6,673 bases of DNA from Firmicutes bacterium UBA7709 (GTDB lineage Bacteria > Bacillota_A > Clostridia > Peptostreptococcales > Anaerovoracaceae). The position numbers and the translations under genes are program-made. This document shows positions 5,692 to 6,673 of this stretch, in pieces. Position 1 is the first letter of the stretch, and every line of letters begins with the position of its first letter. Where the stretch lies: the NCBI GenBank assembly GCA_002482405.1, contig DLFX01000050.1, forward strand, positions 9,985 to 16,657. The letters are read 5' to 3'. The notes under the pieces were generated by a model. The model was not told the origin of the DNA and ran no database searches. It saw only the letters and a list, made by a program, of their open reading frames with translations.

Positions 5692-6030
5692 TTGGACATT
5701 CAAAATCAGTATGATTTCGTTCTGACCATCGTGAATCGGGGCTTTGCCGATCAGGTGGTAGACGCCGCCAGAAATGCGGGAGCCCACGGAGGCACTGTTT
5801 TTTATGCCCGCGGCACAGGAATACACGAGATAGAAAAATTCTTCTCTATCTCAATTCAACCGGAAAAGGAAATTGTCATCAACGTTGTTAAACACGAGAA
5901 TGTCTGCGCGATCCTGGATTCCATCGTTGCCGCAGCAGGTCTTGAAACAGAAGGGAAAGGTTTGACTTTCTCCATGCCTATCGACGATATCGTCGGCGTT
6001 TTCGACCCGGAAGCCGTTCCGGAAAACTAA
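5692..6030 (+). CDS. P-II-like (GlnB-fold) regulatory protein, second of a tandem pair
   Basis: This 112-residue protein is closer to recognisable P-II than its upstream neighbour. Strand 1 is 'DFVLTIVNRGFADQVVDAA' (8-26), then 'GAHGGTVFYARGTGIHEIEKF' (30-50), which occupies the strand-2/T-loop position, then strand 3 and helix 2 'KEIVINVVKHENVCAILDSIV' (59-79), and 'ETEGKGLTFSMPIDDIVGV' (85-103), which corresponds to the B-loop, strand 4 and the 'PVEEV' region of GlnB. The canonical T-loop Tyr51 context and 'KIGDGKI' are absent. Family members bind ATP/ADP or cyclic nucleotides between subunits and move the T-loop to block a transporter or enzyme. Here the DUF1538 protein downstream is the likely partner, by inference from gene order. 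It starts with TTG behind a strong ribosome binding site. It may form mixed trimers with the first protein. Such P-II-like genes next to DUF1538 genes are, to my recollection, found in other bacteria. Confidence 0.82.
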   Translation: MDIQNQYDFVLTIVNRGFADQVVDAARNAGAHGGTVFYARGTGIHEIEKFFSISIQPEKEIVINVVKHENVCAILDSIVAAAGLETEGKGLTFSMPIDDIVGVFDPEAVPEN

Positions 6031-6034
6031 TCGA

Positions 6035-6056
6035 ATTTAATTTAATTGAATTAAAT
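6035..6056 (+). repeat. A/T-only inverted repeat after the second P-II-like gene
   Basis: ATTTAATT (6035-6042) and AATTAAAT (6049-6056) are exact inverted complements around a 6-nt loop, starting 4 nt after the TAA stop. The stem has no G:C pair and only ACTTT follows, so it is too weak for a convincing terminator. It could nevertheless mark partial termination or a protein site. The rest of the 144-bp gap (6031-6174) has no clear promoter. Confidence 0.4.
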
Positions 6057-6161
6057 ACTTTCCCTGCATGCTTTTCCAAGTACGCTTTACCCCAAGGATA
6101 TATTCCTGCCTGGAAATTTTTTACTGGTGGAATTCATTTTAATGGTTTTATATATAAGAAA

Positions 6162-6167
6162 AGGGGG
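6162..6167 (+). promoter_or_regulatory. Ribosome binding site fixing the TTG start of the DUF1538 gene
   Basis: AGGGGG ends 7 nt before the TTG at 6175-6177. An upstream in-frame ATG at 6142 lacks a well-spaced site, so TTG is preferred. Confidence 0.7.
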
Positions 6168-6174
6168 ACTTTTA

Positions 6175-6673
6175 TTGAACAAGAAGCTACTTCTAAAAAC
6201 ACAGGAATCTCTGACTTCTGTACTTCCAATCGCTTTGATTGTTTTGTTTTTAAATTTTACTATGGCGCCAATGCCCTTTACCGTGCGCGGCCTCTTTCTG
6301 ATCGGAACTTTGCTTCTGATCGTGGGGATGGGCCTGTTCACTCTGGGCGCGGACATCGCGATGATGCCCATGGGGGAGCAGATCGGCTCTGAGCTCACGA
6401 AGTCTCAGAGCATGGGACTTCTGATCGGCGTTTCTCTGGTCCTTGGAATTCTAGTCACCTGTGCGGAACCGGATCTCCGCGTTCTCGCAAAGCTGGTGCC
6501 CACCGTCCCGGACACGGTGGTGGTTCTCTCTGTCGCCGCCGGCGTCGGCATTTTTCTCGTAATTGCGCTGCTGCGCATTCTCTTTCAATGGAATTTATCC
6601 TACATGCTGGTAGGCTTTTATATCGCTGTCCTTATATTGGGTACCTTTACCTCGAAATACTATCTGCCGGTGG
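6175..6673 (+). CDS. DUF1538 polytopic membrane protein, N-terminal part (3' truncated by window)
   Basis: The frame is open from TTG at 6175 to the window end, 166 residues without a stop. It shows the DUF1538 (PF07556-type) pattern: a first helix 'SVLPIALIVLFLNF', then 'APMPFTVRGLFLIGTLLLIVG' leading to 'FTLGADIAMMPMGEQIGSEL' (55-74), a hydrophobic helix, and 'TCAEPDLRVLAKLVP' (95-109). 'MPMGE.IG' and 'AEPDL..LA' are the parts I recognise as family signatures. At least five membrane helices are visible. The family is an integral inner-membrane protein group of unsettled function, often about 250 or 500 residues (one or two copies of the domain), so most of the protein may lie outside. The paired GxxxG-like short motifs and buried acidic residues are consistent with a transporter or channel. 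Two P-II-like genes precede it on the same strand, suggesting P-II-type gating. The family call is good; the substrate is unknown. Confidence 0.82.
   Translation, partial: MNKKLLLKTQESLTSVLPIALIVLFLNFTMAPMPFTVRGLFLIGTLLLIVGMGLFTLGADIAMMPMGEQIGSELTKSQSMGLLIGVSLVLGILVTCAEPDLRVLAKLVPTVPDTVVVLSVAAGVGIFLVIALLRILFQWNLSYMLVGFYIAVLILGTFTSKYYLPV

Noticed and set aside
6035..6056. Intrinsic terminator after the second P-II-like gene
   Set aside because: The stem is only A:T pairs and lacks a following U-run, so it is listed as an inverted repeat only.
6087..6398. 103-residue minus-strand reading frame near the right end
   Set aside because: It overlaps the DUF1538 coding frame antisense and has no promoter or ribosome binding site.

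Overview
The window looks like chromosomal DNA of an anaerobic Clostridia-type Firmicute. The grounds are strong AGGAGG-type ribosome binding sites, TTG starts, sigma-A-like promoters, a ThlA-type thiolase, and a DUF2156 protein and P-II-like/DUF1538 genes of clostridial flavour. GC content looks intermediate. I cannot assign a genus. No RNA gene, insertion sequence, CRISPR array or phage gene is visible.

Layout. The left edge (to 293, +) is the ligand-binding end of an Lrp/AsnC-family regulator whose DNA-binding half lies outside the window. From 5052 down to 297 every gene is on the minus strand. In transcription order they are surE (nucleotide phosphatase), an isochorismatase-family cysteine hydrolase that overlaps surE by 19 bp, a stand-alone DUF2156 (aminoacyl-phosphatidylglycerol-synthase-like) protein, a complete acetyl-CoA acetyltransferase, and an EamA/DMT permease. 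The thiolase has its own promoter region. A perfect 14-bp-arm hairpin separates the thiolase from the permease. The permease converges on the Lrp-type gene with only 3 bp between stop codons.

From 5321 rightward (+) there is a second unit, divergent from surE: two different small P-II-like proteins in tandem, then the start of a DUF1538 polytopic membrane protein that runs off the right edge. A near-consensus promoter (TTGAAA, 17 bp, TATAAT) drives it. The 268-bp divergent region also holds a 20-bp-spaced direct repeat and a series of T-tracts.

How the genes may work together. The P-II/P-II/DUF1538 group reads as a membrane transporter or channel with two cognate signal-sensing regulators, and it is the most interesting part of the window: DUF1538 has no established function that I know of, and both P-II-like proteins lack the canonical T-loop and B-loop signatures. 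surE and the cysteine hydrolase are translationally coupled. Their joint role is unclear, but nucleotide salvage or metabolite housekeeping is plausible. The thiolase fits butyrate/acetoacetyl-CoA metabolism, though no other gene of that pathway is in view.
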